Assembly (NCBI GenBank): GCA_964020155.1
Contig: OZ026570.1
Span: 3,005,779-3,069,778, forward strand
DNA length: 64,000 bases
Direction: 5' to 3'
Origin: Chondrilla cf. caribensis
Lineage: Eukaryota > Porifera > Demospongiae > Chondrillida > Chondrillidae
The notes under the pieces are model-generated. The model was not told the origin of the DNA and did no database searches. It saw only the letters and a list, made by a program, of their open reading frames with translations. Every line of letters begins with the position of its first letter. The stretch's first letter is position 1. Positions 12,515 to 24,900 of this stretch are shown piece by piece. The position numbers and the translations under genes were made by a program.

Positions 12515-12638
12515 ACACACACACACACCTTCACATGAACAGCATATGCAAAAAGGGACAATTCACATGCATACTAACCATTTGTGGTGGCCTAATTGTT
12601 TGTTGCTGCTGTTTTAACAGCATTGGAGTCCGAGAGTT
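2488..12638 (-). CDS. SR-rich, Met/Pro-repeat protein (probably nuclear, RNA-associated)
   Basis: Eight minus-strand exons with agreeing phases: 12579-12638, 11757-12324, 8509-8590, 6802-7958, 5504-5647, 5076-5135, 3188-3283 and 2488-2705 (stop TAG at 2488-2490). They encode 794 aa; with the probable first exon at 18992-19048 (also phase 0) the protein would be 813 aa. In order: a Q/P stretch; an NPMM- and MMGT-rich region with near-tandem octapeptides of the type MGTxPNQM, ending in a polyproline run; a Q/N-rich link; an RS/SR-dipeptide domain followed by Arg/Pro-rich sequence and basic clusters; an acidic stretch ([14 protein letters not shown], then DDEFDEEL); and a basic tail with the related phrases [11 protein letters not shown] and DLSSRLG. 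Such composition is typical of speckle or mRNA-processing proteins. No RRM, zinc finger or helicase motif was seen and I do not recognise the family. Other 5' exons may be missing. Confidence 0.72.
3363..4115. repeat. 46-bp tandem repeat, about 15 copies
   Basis: The unit reads gttgaagtacagtagaacct then cacaaytgagaccacctatgggac. The array ends at about 4080-4115 with an inverted piece (ggtctcaattgtgaggtggtc). It lies in the intron between SR-gene exons 5076-5135 and 3188-3283. The phrase CAGTAGAACCTC resembles the ends of the small inverted-repeat elements elsewhere in the window, so the array may have grown from one. Confidence 0.92.
4240..4535. repeat. ~147-bp direct duplication
   Basis: Two copies, starting at about 4240 and 4386, share aaataaggtcttag, gtacacacagagaggaaac and gaggcaatggggattcacc. 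A third fragment begins near 4527. Same intron as the 46-bp array. Confidence 0.85.
4733..4814. repeat. (TG)n microsatellite
   Basis: About 40 TG units with one interruption, inside an SR-gene intron. Long Cys-Val or Thr-His reading frames here are artefacts of the repeat. Confidence 0.95.
5777..5851. repeat. (CA)n microsatellite
   Basis: About 36 CA units in the SR-gene intron between exons 6802-7958 and 5504-5647. Confidence 0.95.
5852..6801 (-). other. SR-gene intron, remainder
   Basis: Unique-looking AT-rich sequence with scattered tacgta phrases. No exon or element was recognised. Confidence 0.5.
8427..8508. repeat. (CA)n microsatellite abutting a splice donor
   Basis: On the minus strand the exon 8509-8590 ends CATCAG and the intron begins directly as gtgtgtgtgt..., so the TG run includes the donor dinucleotide. 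A longer-period region of acacatgcacacatga-type units continues to about 8320. Confidence 0.95.
10432..10556. repeat. Family-1 inverted-repeat element, partial, opposite orientation
   Basis: Contains gtacttctaatcagaggtac and actggttgacatagtg, the reverse complement of the core at 568-754. Confidence 0.65.
10600..10757. repeat. Family-1 inverted-repeat element
   Basis: Starts tacagtccaacttgcttagt and ends cttaacaagttgtactgta, giving clear terminal inverted repeats around the family-1 core. Confidence 0.75.
10958..11021. repeat. Perfect 21-bp hairpin flanked by 8-bp direct repeat GCTGCACC
   Basis: The left arm is 10964-10984 (ccatagatactctatacta...), the loop 10985-10993 and the right arm 10994-11014, with no mismatch. 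GCTGCACC occurs at 10958-10965 and again at 11014-11021, partly overlapping the arm ends. It could be a tiny transposon footprint with an 8-bp target duplication, or a transcribed hairpin within the SR-gene intron. Confidence 0.8.
12371..12529. repeat. (CA)n microsatellite with CGTA interruptions
   Basis: Fills most of the intron between SR-gene exons 12579-12638 and 11757-12324. CA blocks are separated by acgtac units. Confidence 0.95.
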
Positions 12639-12836
12639 CTATAACATAAAACACCATCAAATCATCAAGGCACATGGCAAATATTAACAACGTACGCAAT
12701 ATTTTATAATAATGTATGTAGGTTTCTACGTATATCAACATGGACACAATTATGTCAATATGTTCTCACTTCATAGCGTGACTGTCTGAACAATGTGCAC
12801 GCTTGTCTATAAGCAGGCACGTATATGTTACGCATG

Positions 12837-13033
12837 CAGTTGAACCTCTTTATAAAGGACACATTGAGACCAGGCATTTTGTCCACTGTAGAGAGGTTGT
12901 CCACTCTTCAGAGGTGAAAATGTGTTCGAATTATAGGAGAGTCTATTTTTGGTGCCTTAGACCTTGTCCTTTGTAGGGAGGTAATTTCTATGGTGTCCTT
13001 TATTGGGAGTGTCCTTTAATAGAGGCTCCACTG
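12837..13033. repeat. Small inverted-repeat (MITE-like) element
   Basis: The left end is cagttgaacctctttataaa and the right end, read inverted, is cagtggagcctctattaaa. The element is about 197 bp and internally rich in gaggt/acctc phrases. No coding capacity. Confidence 0.7.
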
Positions 13034-13089
13034 TACGTGCATGACAAATCATTCATCCCAACATATGCACGTATACACTACAGGTACTA

Positions 13090-13225
13090 CTAGCACTTTC
13101 CCAGTACCAATATAATGTACAATTACCAATGAATATCCAGTTAATCCACCATTCTCATTAATCCACCACATTCTTTGAAAACAAATTGCAGCGGATTAAC
13201 AAGTATTCATTGTACCACATTCCTA
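13090..13225. repeat. Dispersed repeat shared with 62570-62690 (inverted)
   Basis: Contains taccaatgaatatccagtta and tttcccagtaccaatataat; their reverse complements recur near 62590-62640. Confidence 0.65.
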
Positions 13226-16200
13226 CATTCAATCCTAATGGGTTTCTATGGTTTCAGTCACCGAAATAGTCTGCAAGGGGATCCTATATACAAACCCAAT
13301 GAAACGCCCTGGCTACAGGCATGTGATGTAATCACTCAACAGGGAATTTACCTGAATGTATCAGCTGTGAATGATGGTAAATGTGCTCAAGATGCAAAAA
13401 TGTGATAATTTTACTGAGTGAATGTCAGAGATATTGAAATCTTTTTGGTTCTATTTGTGAATAATACAATAAATACATTCACAATTGACAAATGAATGTA
13501 CGTAAATATCATTGCAATCACAGTTAATTACAAAATTAACACAATAGATTATCCACTGTACTACGCTATAATTATTGTGTTTGCGCATTTAGAGCACATA
13601 TTATAAGGAATATGGTCTCAACTTGATGAATATTTATTGCATATGTACCTCGATTGAAAAGTATCCTCTGGTAGGGCATCCCCCTGATAAGTCCCTAGGG
13701 ACTCACATCTGCACATTAACTAATTATTATATCACATAAAGGATCAACGTTACCAACAAACAAAAACAATCACCAAGAATCTCGGCAATAACACCTCATT
13801 AGAAACAACGGAATACATAGACAAGTGTGAACTAATCACCACATAGATGAGACTGCCTACACCCTTATTGTCTGCTGCGTGTTTGTGGAGGCAGTTTAGC
13901 CAGCTAGGCCACCTCAGTGTTAGCACAGGTACACACGTACACGCTCACAAGCATACAGTTCTAGCCAGCGAAGCTGCCGTAACAATAGATTACATACGTG
14001 AGTACACACATAAGTCATACAAGCGTACACAATCTCACTATCAAGCTATCTGAACAATTGGTTACCTCCATACACATAAATGTAATAAAACACACTCACA
14101 CGTACACACTCTCACTAGCTAAGCGGCCATAACAATAATGCGTACACATGTAAGTAAAATAATATAATAAAAATGTGTTACACATTCTGGCTTCCTAAGC
14201 GTTGTATGTATTCACTAGTATACATACTGGTATCCTGGTTACGTGAAAGATCAAAGAGTTTGCACACACGTCAGCATGGGAGCACAAATCACTGACGTGC
14301 ACATGGGAAACAGCATACGTAAGTCACCGGACAGGTTTCATTGTTAGGATCAGTTGCGTGAGAACAAGGCAGAAAATTAGTAAACACATTTCTATTGCAT
14401 AAAATATGTTGTATTGGACTATGCGCATATTTACAGTATAAATTGTCTATCATTCACTACCCTAGGATGCAAGTTAGTTATATCCTACCTAGGTGTGCTG
14501 CAGCAGATAGTCAGGGTGCAACTATTACATGCAAAACACTTGATGGCAAGCTTCAACCAGCCTGATCATCCAAACTCTCCTTGACAGATTGAATCTGCCC
14601 CATACTGTGTAAACACTTTAGTAATGAGACCACCTATTGTGTGCAGTCCACTAATGTCATAAATTGATTGAAATGTTAATATCAATTACAACACCTGCAT
14701 CTTCATATACGTATAATTGGTTAAAATAATATGGCCCCAATTACAATTAGCAGTAAATAAACTATTAGCACTGAGTCATAATACAGTATATGTAAAATTA
14801 CTGTGAACTAAAGTAAGGCGGTAGCTCTTCTGAGAGAATCTTGAAATTGTAAGTTTTCTTTATGTGAAAGATCAGTGGAACCTATCTTGTCCTTCAACAA
14901 CAACTTTTACTTCTAACTTCCACCATGTAAGGTGGCTACAGCATGTTACCAGTAACCACATAAACTACACATCAATAACCTCACAACCACAATGGTCCCC
15001 TTCAACCACACCAGCTCATTACCTGAATTGAAAAATGAATTCAATTGTGACTTTCAGAATCATTTGCAGTGAGAGACATGAATATTTTCATATTGTCTAC
15101 TGTCCAGTAAACATTACATTATCCCTAGCCCAATTGGGTTCGTCTCAACAGCCATGACACTGATCTTTCAATCTTGAGGTAGTACATAGTAACCTGTCAG
15201 GCTTAGGTTGGTCCTGGTCCCAAAATGTAAGGAGTTATCCACTACACTGCTTGCAGTATGTACCAAACACAGTGGCTCTAACTACTGCACACAGGTACAA
15301 CTGCCGCTACGGAAACCACACCCACACAGGCAGGGGAGGGAAGCATGGTAGGGCGACACGAATGCAGGGGGGAATTCATACGAGCCCCCCTCCCACACCA
15401 TGGTTTCTGGTTTTATGTTTCAAATGTAGAATACAATGTAAGGTTGGGTGACCAATACAAAACAATATACCTGCAATCTGCTGGGTTAGTACCTTGAAGG
15501 GAGCACCAACTTTGCACTTCTTATCAGAGATACCTGCTATCAGTACTGGTTGATATAGTGTACACCAACTAAGGACTAAGTGAAGTGTATGTATCAATAG
15601 AGGTGTGAAGCAACCAAGTACCAACTCTGCAAGTTGCAATGTACATAACACAATGAGGTGGTGAACACAGCACAGACAACCCTCCAAAAGGGGAAGGTAC
15701 TGATTGGTTACTGTGTACATTCAGCAAAAGAAACATGGAAACACTTTACCGAAGCTGCTTTCAACAAATTGTTCAGTTCTGTGAATACAAATGTACAATT
15801 CAATTCACACAATACCATGTACAAACATATGCACATATTTTATACGTATATGTATCCGTTCTCAGAAGACTGAATCAGCCAGGATATATACTGAACAAAC
15901 TGCACACCTATGTACATCATGTAGGTTAGACCGCAAACATTCCCCAGTCTATACAGTACATCCACAATTCAACACTAACCTACTATATACATATTGCCAG
16001 ATGCACTGTAAACAACATACTTCTGTCTCTCTCATACATACGTAGGTAGGTATGGTCGACTGCACAACCACACCTCATACGTATAATAGGTATGTATGTA
16101 TATGTACGTATGTACTTGCAGATTGAAATCCTGCCACAATCTCATTTTCACCAATTTTTAGAAGGTATGTAGGTGAACTCCCTCACTGACAATAATAGTA

Positions 16201-18482
16201 CCCGTACTCCCAGCTATGCAAATCTGACCCATACACTTCCTATAGTCCACATATTACATAACTGTACCATACACTTCCTGCAGTGTACTCATTACCTGCG
16301 GGTGTGTACACCCCCACAGTCTATACATTTGTACCTATAAGGACAAAACTAAGGCAAGCCCCTTCAAGGAACCAGTCCTTGTCGTGGATAATGCACACAC
16401 CCTGATTAATCCAACACCTGGTTTAGACAAATCTCACTAGGAACTGATGTGGTCAGAAAAAAATCAGTCAAATTGAAAATGGTTTGAATGGCTGTGCATA
16501 CATAGGAGAATACTACATACTTCCTTAAGGATTAGACCTCATTGAAGCACTATTGATGTTCATTGTATTTCCATGCATACGCTCTTCCTGATACAGGACA
16601 TTTGACTATGTTTCAATAAGGTTTTATCCTTGCTCTGATATCACTCCAGTGTGTCACATGTGTATGTACATCAAATGTTGATTATACAATCCCAAACATG
16701 CAGAAAAAGACCATGGGCACAATGATGCATCTTGCATCGACTCCACAAGCGAAAATCCCACACATGTAGCCCATCACATTAAACCTGATAATTTGAAATT
16801 AACACCTACACGACAGGCATAACAAAACAAAGTAGCGGAATGGAATGAATGCTCAAGAGACCTCATTGACCTCCCAGCCACTGGGTGGTCAGCCCATACG
16901 AGGTGTCCATCACGGCTCCATGTCTCAGACAAGAGAAACCCCATGTTTTCACAACACTCAGTAGTGTGTGGAGCAGACTAGCTTGGTTGGCTGACTTGGA
17001 ATGAACAACAATAACTTCTATGTAAGATGAGTCATCTCACTTTCAGGTGCATTTGAAACACAGTTTTTGGGATTTTTGCCCTAAAAACTGAAACGTCTCA
17101 TATTCCAAATAAACATGCAAGTGGGGTGCAGAGGGAAGCCCCCATTACATCATCAATGCCTGTCACGTGTACTGCAACATGTGCATTACAGGCAGTAGTA
17201 CATACATACACATAATGTATGCACGTGTACAATATGTATGGCAAACAACCCATATACGTGCAAATACGTAGCATCAATTTTCCAGCAGACATGAATAGTA
17301 TCCAAATTCAGAAGTACATTCAGAGGAATTACGTACGTACACGTGGACATCTTTAAAGGTTATCTGACCGTGATTGTGGGAAGTTTTACAATGCAATCGT
17401 GCTGATTGAACACCCCCACAGTACCACTTCCCACGTAATATCCAAGAACACTAATAATTAAATAGAATTCGCAATCCATCATGTTATGTATTGCCAGAAG
17501 GTTGTTGAACCTATACATCAGTAGATGGACGTACATACATATGCATAATATAACACACATACGTACATATGTACCTGAATGGGCATGTGACAACATAACT
17601 TACAATACAAACATACATACGTACATAATAACTACACACATACTGTTGGTGCACATGTACATACACACATACATAAATTATGTGGCCACATAAGAGCGGA
17701 TACGTATGCACATGTATGTACATACTTCCGTACGTACGTATAAGTAGTGTATCATCACTAAAATACATACAATTGTATAAAACTTAAAATGTACATACAT
17801 GTGTACGTACGTACGTACCTCCACACACACACTAATGATACAACTGACTACACTTAAGATACCATAAAAGACACAGCAAGACACCAGAAAGATTGAAGTT
17901 ATTACTTATGAACATACAGACAGAGAGTAGATACATACGTACATACATACACACATAAACATACCATGTACATTTGTGCCTTTGCAAAGAAAAAAAAAGA
18001 AAAAAATAATGATTCATGTTTGTGTTTCATGCAAAAACGTACACACTCGTTGGTGTTAAAAGAAAATAATTAAATAATACAGAGATGCCACATGAACAAA
18101 CAATACATCATTGGAGAATACGTATATCTTTAGAAATTAGCACACCCTACTGTAACAATAAGATAACTAAAAGATAAAATGCACATAGGACACACAAACA
18201 TGACTAAACACAATCAAGCAACAATATTTAGATTTAAATATCGGAACAAGACAATTAAAAGCCATAAAATGACATGCATAATGACTATATATTTATAACT
18301 AAATAAAATGGACTCAATCGAACAATCAGTTCACACAGTAAATTATGTATCTAGCTTACGTGTATTAGCACGTACATTGATTTGAGATGAAAAAAGACAA
18401 CAACATTATAAGAAAGACTCAAAAATAGCAACAAAAATCCTTCAGATTATGCGGTCCCGGAAGAAATGAGCTGAACTGAATC
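13226..18482. other. Large non-coding interval (probable first intron of the SR-rich gene)
   Basis: No convincing gene. It holds a family-1 element (15487-15649) and stretches very rich in tacgta/tacata phrases (about 16020-16120 and 17180-17970). One splice-flanked open segment on the minus strand at 17369-17450 (phase 2 in, phase 0 out) could be an extra exon but is uncertain. If the exon at 18992-19048 joins 12638 directly, this whole stretch is intronic. Confidence 0.5.
15487..15649. repeat. Family-1 inverted-repeat element
   Basis: Contains ttagtaccttgaaggg, cttcttatcagagatacct and ccaagtaccaactctgcaag, matching the reverse orientation of the 568-754 copy. Confidence 0.7.
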
Positions 18483-19048
18483 CTAATCTCCACCAGGAAT
18501 GGAAAACTGAGCAATGAGGTCCGGCAATGCGTCTTGTGTGGTCTCGCGAAGTTCCTCAGGTGACAGGAGACGCGTTGCTACAACGAAACCACAGGTATTC
18601 AACGTGCCATTCTAGGAATTCAGGCGTCGGCCATTTTGTTGACAATTCGTTTGTCCTTCCACCAGGCATCAAACCATCCGGTCCATGTTGAGTGAACTTC
18701 TTCCTCGACAAAATGCCTTCCTTGTCAATTTTGGAAGTTTCGTGAAGGCTTTATACTCTCTTTGTCGTGTTTTCCAGACAGCTTCCACGATCCATATAGT
18801 GATAAAACCTAACTATAAAACCCTTTCATCTTTGAGTAGAATAGTCCAAATGGAATTGCCCGTACACGAAATGTGTATTCGACACACGATACTCGATAGA
18901 GACCCTTTTAAACACATTCTCCACGTCCACATACGTTCAGTTGACGATACAAAACACTGATCATCAGAGAACGTACGGCTGGTTAACTTACATTTGACAT
19001 AGACTTAAGAGCCATCTGTCGAAGCTGATTCAATGATTCCTCTTCCAT
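18483..19048 (-). CDS. Small two-exon protein (61 aa), or alternative short isoform of the SR-rich gene
   Basis: Exon 1, 18992-19048, encodes 19 residues starting MEEESLNQLRQMALKSM and ends at a good gtaagt donor in phase 0. Exon 2, 18483-18611, follows an attcctag acceptor, is also phase 0, and encodes 42 residues including LLSPEELRETTQDALPDLIA before a TAG stop at 18483-18485. The product would be acidic and helical, with no signal peptide or membrane segment. I do not recognise a family. Exon 1 could equally splice to the phase-0 exon at 12579-12638 and so be the true first exon of the SR-rich gene; the LRxMALKS phrase would suit an RNA-processing factor. It sits head to head with TRAF A, 279 bp away. 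Confidence 0.5.
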
Positions 19049-19327
19049 TTTCAAACGACTTGAGGCCACAATAAGACTAGTGATTCAACAGAGAATCCAC
19101 GCAAACTCGAAACAAGACTCAGGCTACACCACACTGTGATATCCGTTGTTATACGATGCTGTACTAAAAATAACATTGTAAACGTACGTAACCCAACCCT
19201 ATATACACCGCAAGGGATTTTCGTGCGGAAAACACCTAATCTAAACAAAGACGCGTAGGTGCGTCGTATAACTTAAGGTGCATCCTCCCACTTCCGTCAA
19301 TTACTGAGTCTGGGTAAGCCTGTGAAG
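19049..19327. promoter_or_regulatory. Probable bidirectional promoter
   Basis: A 279-bp interval between two divergent start codons: 19048 on the minus strand and 19328 on the plus strand. No TATA box at a convincing distance was seen. The call rests on geometry alone. Confidence 0.45.
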
Positions 19328-21905
19328 ATGGCCTGCAGCCTGCCAACACAATGCAATGAGCCAGAAGAAGATATTGTAGAAAGAGACGGTGCTTCGAAGC
19401 CTAGAGAACAGGAGCTATTAGAAGAGAAGACCAGAGTAACTCCAAGTGAAACATTCTCTGAAGAAGACCCATTGGAAAGGAAGACTACAATTAAAACACG
19501 TACTGCAGAAGGACCATTAGAAGAAAGGACTGGAATTATTAGTACTAATTCTACATTCAAAGTGCTAGGTAGAAAAGCTCATTTAGAAATGAACCCGAAG
19601 AAAAACATGGGTTATAGCTGGGAAATCATCATCATTACAAATAATAAGCACAGGAATCAAATCAAGCGCCTCTTGTGCACTTGCTGTAAACTCATCCTTA
19701 GAGATGCTGTACAAACCGTTGAAGGACTGCGTCTATGTCTATGCTGTGCCAAGCATATAATCAAGTGCGTATACATATGCAGAGAGCTAGGGAGTACAGT
19801 GTATCAGCTTGTATTGTAATTGGATCAATTTTCATGTTGGATTTGGTATACATTTGCAATTAATGCAATTGTATGTATGTACATAAGTACTTCTAGTGTA
19901 TGCCACGTGTACAGACTGTTCAGTGCTGTCTGAGTGTACCTTAAATATTACAAAAGTATATACAGTGAGCTCTTGTTTACCTGCCATCATTCCTGTGCAC
20001 CAATTTATTGCATTTCAGTAATTTTCCACACTTTTCACATTTTCATCCATGAATTGTGGCAGATCGGTGAGAATTCACTGCACATATGTACGTAACCTAT
20101 TTTAATGTACTAATGCCCTCTCTTTATGTGTGTCAATGGGATATATGTAGTGGTGTAAATTAAAAGAGAAAGTTCATTTTGAAGTTGTAATCTAAGATAG
20201 GTTTTAGTTGAGATGATATTAATATTGGGCTATCTTACCTTAGCAGTACTGTTATACTGTCTTTTTCTTGAATGTATGACAGACAAGTTAGGCACACTTC
20301 CATTATACATAATTTAGCATTCATTGCCCTAAAGACACCTATAACTACCCTAGAACTGAATCTTTCTGTGTATCTCACTCTGTACTGCTTTGTGAATGCA
20401 GTTAGTAGACGTTTTACTACAAACCTATATAAATTTTGTAGATTGCCAGATCAAACGTGCTCTGACTGCAAGATAACGCTAAAAGAAGTAAGTTCAACTC
20501 GTCGGTTAATTTCTGTAACTCTAGTTCATCTCAGATGGTGTAGGCATGCACTGAGTAATTGGCTCAATAACTTGCATCTAAGCATAGGTATCTATACGTA
20601 TCTTTTTTACACACTATTTTAGTAACTGCCTGCTATGTGGCAACATGCGTTATGTGACTGTCATGCTCTGATTTGTCCATTGAATAGAATGAATACGTTC
20701 CTGACTTTGCTGGAAGGAAGGAAGTATGTCGGTTAGATATAAAATGCGTCAATAATTCTGAGGGGTGCACTTGGAGAGGCATCCTAGGAGTGCTGCAAGT
20801 GAGTGACGGATATTGGTGTCTGTTGAATTTTTGTGTCCTTTTACGATTTTCCAGTTATGTATGGACCCCCATAGGCAATTATTCTTACAAATTATTACCG
20901 ATGACTACCTGTTCTTCTTCAAATACTCCCATTTTATATTATTTGCCATAGCTGTATATCTATGCTGTTCTTATCAGAGTCTGTTCTAACCTTTGCTAAT
21001 GCTGTACTCAATGTGATATGTGTGTGGTCCATCAGGTGTTGGCCTAGGCTTGCCTGGAGTTTACATAACTATGCAAATCAAATAATAAACTATCCTAACG
21101 ACCTCTAGTTTTATGTTGATGTGTGTATGTATGTATTACTGTATGTAAATTTGTATATTCATCCGTTCATCTTTTATGCAATAAAAAATTGTCTGCTATG
21201 CCACACCTATCCCATAGCTATAGACAGCTACTTCCAAAACATCAATAGTTTATCCTCACTGCATGCTTATGTGTTAGTGGATGTTCTCACATATGGACAA
21301 CCCAGGGCCACAGCACCTCAGCATGCTTAATATAGATAGAGCTTTATACGTATGTATACTTTGTGAGCTCATAGTGGTGGTGCTATATACGTACGTATAT
21401 ACAAATAGAGGCATAGACTTTGTACACAGGTGTGACTGGAAGATTGTTATATTAGGGTCTGTTTGTGTCTGAAGCACATTAGCACAAGACGAAAGTAATG
21501 CATACCACTCCTTATTAATCAGGCATGCCTGGGCCTGTTTACTGTGTTGAATATATTTATATATAACACCTTGTAAGCATGTAAAACATAATTATGTATA
21601 ACATGAATTCAGTTATATACAACTGTGTTGTGTTGTGTACTAGTGTTATTGTTCTTGTTGGTATCCTGTCGACTAACATGTTGATACAATTTTGTATGTA
21701 CATACGTATTATTGTCGTATACAGGAGCATTTAAAAGCTTGCGAGTACAAGGCTGAGCATTGTGAGCTTTGTGATGAGGCGGTAGTTGCTAAGTTTATGG
21801 ATAAGCATTTGAAAAAGCAATGCAAACAGCGTCAGGTGGCCTGTACATTTTGTGCAGTCACGCTCAAATTTTGTGAAATTGAGGTGTGTGTGTATGTACG
21901 TATAT

Positions 21906-21947
<42 letters not shown>

Positions 21948-24900
21948 ATGTGTTGGAGTGTGTGTGCATGTCTGTCTGTGTGTATACGTGTGTGTGTATG
22001 TGTGTGTCTGTGTGTTGTGTGTGTGTGTGTGTGCGTCTGTCAATCATTGTTGTCATCTGTGTTGCAGTGGCATCCCAAAGAGTGTGACTGTATGTGTAAA
22101 ATGTACACCTATGTACATTCTGTATGCCAAAGGCTTCTTGTTGTTGGTGCACATGTATACGTATATTCATATGTGTGTGTACACAGGTATGTGCATGAAT
22201 TGTTGCAGCTGTTACCAATTGTTACTTGTTGCATTGTTTATGGTAGGGACATTACAACAGCTGTCCACGTTTCCCGGTCAGCTGCACAGCATGTGACAAG
22301 AAAGTAGAACGGAAAATGGTACAGTCCCTTTGACGCACCCACACAGAAACCTAAAACAGGGAGATTCCCATATATGCATCCTAGTACATGAAAACCCCTG
22401 TACATACGCATGTTCGTACATATACAGTAGAAACTCGTTAAGACAAATTGCTGCTTATTAAAACACACAAATTTCCGAGCTTTATTTGGTTTCCTGTAGC
22501 AGTATACATGCAGTAAGCAAATCCTGATAAGAAGAACATCTGATAACAAGAACTAAATTGTGGGTCCCCTGTAGTTTGTCTGAACAAGTTTCTACTGTAT
22601 GTACACAGCTACCTGGTGTATGTGAGAAAGTTCTCGTGTAAATTGAAAGTGTGTGATAGATAAATTAATAATGAATATTCGTCCATAATTTCCCAATAAT
22701 TGGAATCCACTAATTCCAAAATTCGGGAAATTGTGTACCTAACATGTAAAGCATATGAGTAATTTATAGTCACCAAACCATAGCATAAATGTGTACAGTT
22801 GTGCATGCATCTCTGTACTATATGTAGATATGTACTCTATGTGTACTGTGAGCTGTACGTATGTAAATACATACATAGGTGCTGTTTGTCATCTGTTCTG
22901 ATATGATGATTACAGTGCAACCAGCTTGTACACTGGTTAGCAAATGCAATACATGTACTAGTACTCCTGGTTAATACATACACTTCACTCAGTCCAAAGC
23001 TTGTGTATACACAACACCAAACTATAGCGTGATACCATCAAAACAACTTGCTCAGTGAGTACCTGGTTAGCACATACTCCTGATTATTATGCGTCACTCA
23101 GTCCCTAGCTTGTGTGCCTATGTCAACCCTCACCGATAGCAAGCACCTCTGATAAGAAGTGCAGTTGATGTGCCCTTGAAGGTACTTACTAAGCAAGTTT
23201 GAATTTATTGTTATGGCAACTGAAATTGATAGTTGTAGGGGATGGCTTGAAATGTTAGGCTTGTGCTGATCTGGCATACTACATAAGGCTATCTATTACA
23301 AAATACTGCTATGCTATCTATGGTGATAATATGCATGCATAAGTTAGACACAACAAGTCTTACACCACACACTTCAATTTATAATACATACAATGCATGT
23401 ATGTACATGTGAACACGTGATGATAAGTTAAGTGTTAATGATAATTCCAAACATAAGGTAGAGAATCCTTAGTATGGCTTCCAGTGGGTATCAGGCTTAA
23501 AATTGCCTACCCATGCACGTTTTGTACGAACAAGACATTATTAGTATTAAAAGTTTAGATGGATAGGTCATTTTCGACAGCAAATTGTGCAGAAACAAAG
23601 TTTTGATTAGTCCCCCATTGTCAATTAAAGGCCGGAATGTGTAATTTTACCCATCAGACAACTAAATTGTACAGCCATCTTGATTGCCACTTTTGTGGAT
23701 ATTTTATAGAAGTCATAATGTGGTATTACGGTATGGTTTGAAAAATACGGAACGGTATTCTCCTTTCCCTTTTTCCATTAACCGTTACCATAGTTTACTT
23801 ATTATGTAATTGTAAACACGTAAGCAAATATTACCTAATAACAGGTGCAAATTGCATAACTTACAAACGATTAGTCAAAGAGTCAGTCAACCAGATCAAA
23901 GAAGACGAGAGATGGTCCCGTGTCTTTTGTACTGTTGAATCGTTGGCCATTTAAACACTCTCTTTCGATACTTTAAGTCCTTCTTCAGGATTAACAATTT
24001 ATAACGTACCATTGACAGTTGTCCGTTAACGGTTAACAGTTAACAGAAATCAGTTACCTTTTAACCAACAAATGTTAACTGTTATCAGATTGACAGGTAA
24101 CTTTATCCAGTAACGTTTAGTTTATACGTATGTATGATCCTTAGCATATTTCAATGCATAGCTGTTGAGAGTCCATGCCTATGAAACTGACATGACCACA
24201 TTCTCCAAGGTTATGTGTCATGTGCACATGCACCTAGTATTATACGTAGTGTGGTAGACCATGACAATGTATCAAGTTTGACATTGCACTACGTAACGAG
24301 TGCAAAGATGCGAATATGAACCCACTAGGATTGTCATGTGTGACTACTTGTGAAATTTACATAATGTGAACAATTGTATATAAGTACACAATAATTACAA
24401 ATACTGATTATCGGTATGTAAGGGAAAAGTGAATTTACAAAGGTCATATAACAGAGGTCATAGTTTACAAAGGTCATAGTTTACAAAGGTCATGTAACAG
24501 AGGTCATAGTTTACAAAGGTCATGTAACAGAGGTCATAGTTTACAAAGGTCATGTAATAGAGGTCATAGGTTGCCAGGATGCAAATTGGTGATATTCTGC
24601 CTGTGTGTTGCAATAGAGTGTAAGTGTTAATTTAATCTTTTCTCCTTCATATCAGCTTGAAGAGCACAAGACAAATGAATGCGTATATAAAGAGTGTGTT
24701 CTCTGCAAGGAACAGGTTTGTGTGTGTGCATGCACACATGTACCTAAATACATGCCTACGTACATCAATCATTGACAATGTATACATCAGTACATGTGTA
24801 CATATTCGCATACGAGTAGATACAATGTATGCAAGGTGGTTGAAATCCGCTGGTGCAGTCACTGAAATTGACTGAAATAAACTTCTGAAACAGACTTTTA

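Noticed and set aside
18685..18960. 91-codon plus-strand frame
   Set aside because: It lies in the intron between 18992-19048 and 18483-18611, has no homology, and no supporting splice sites were seen.
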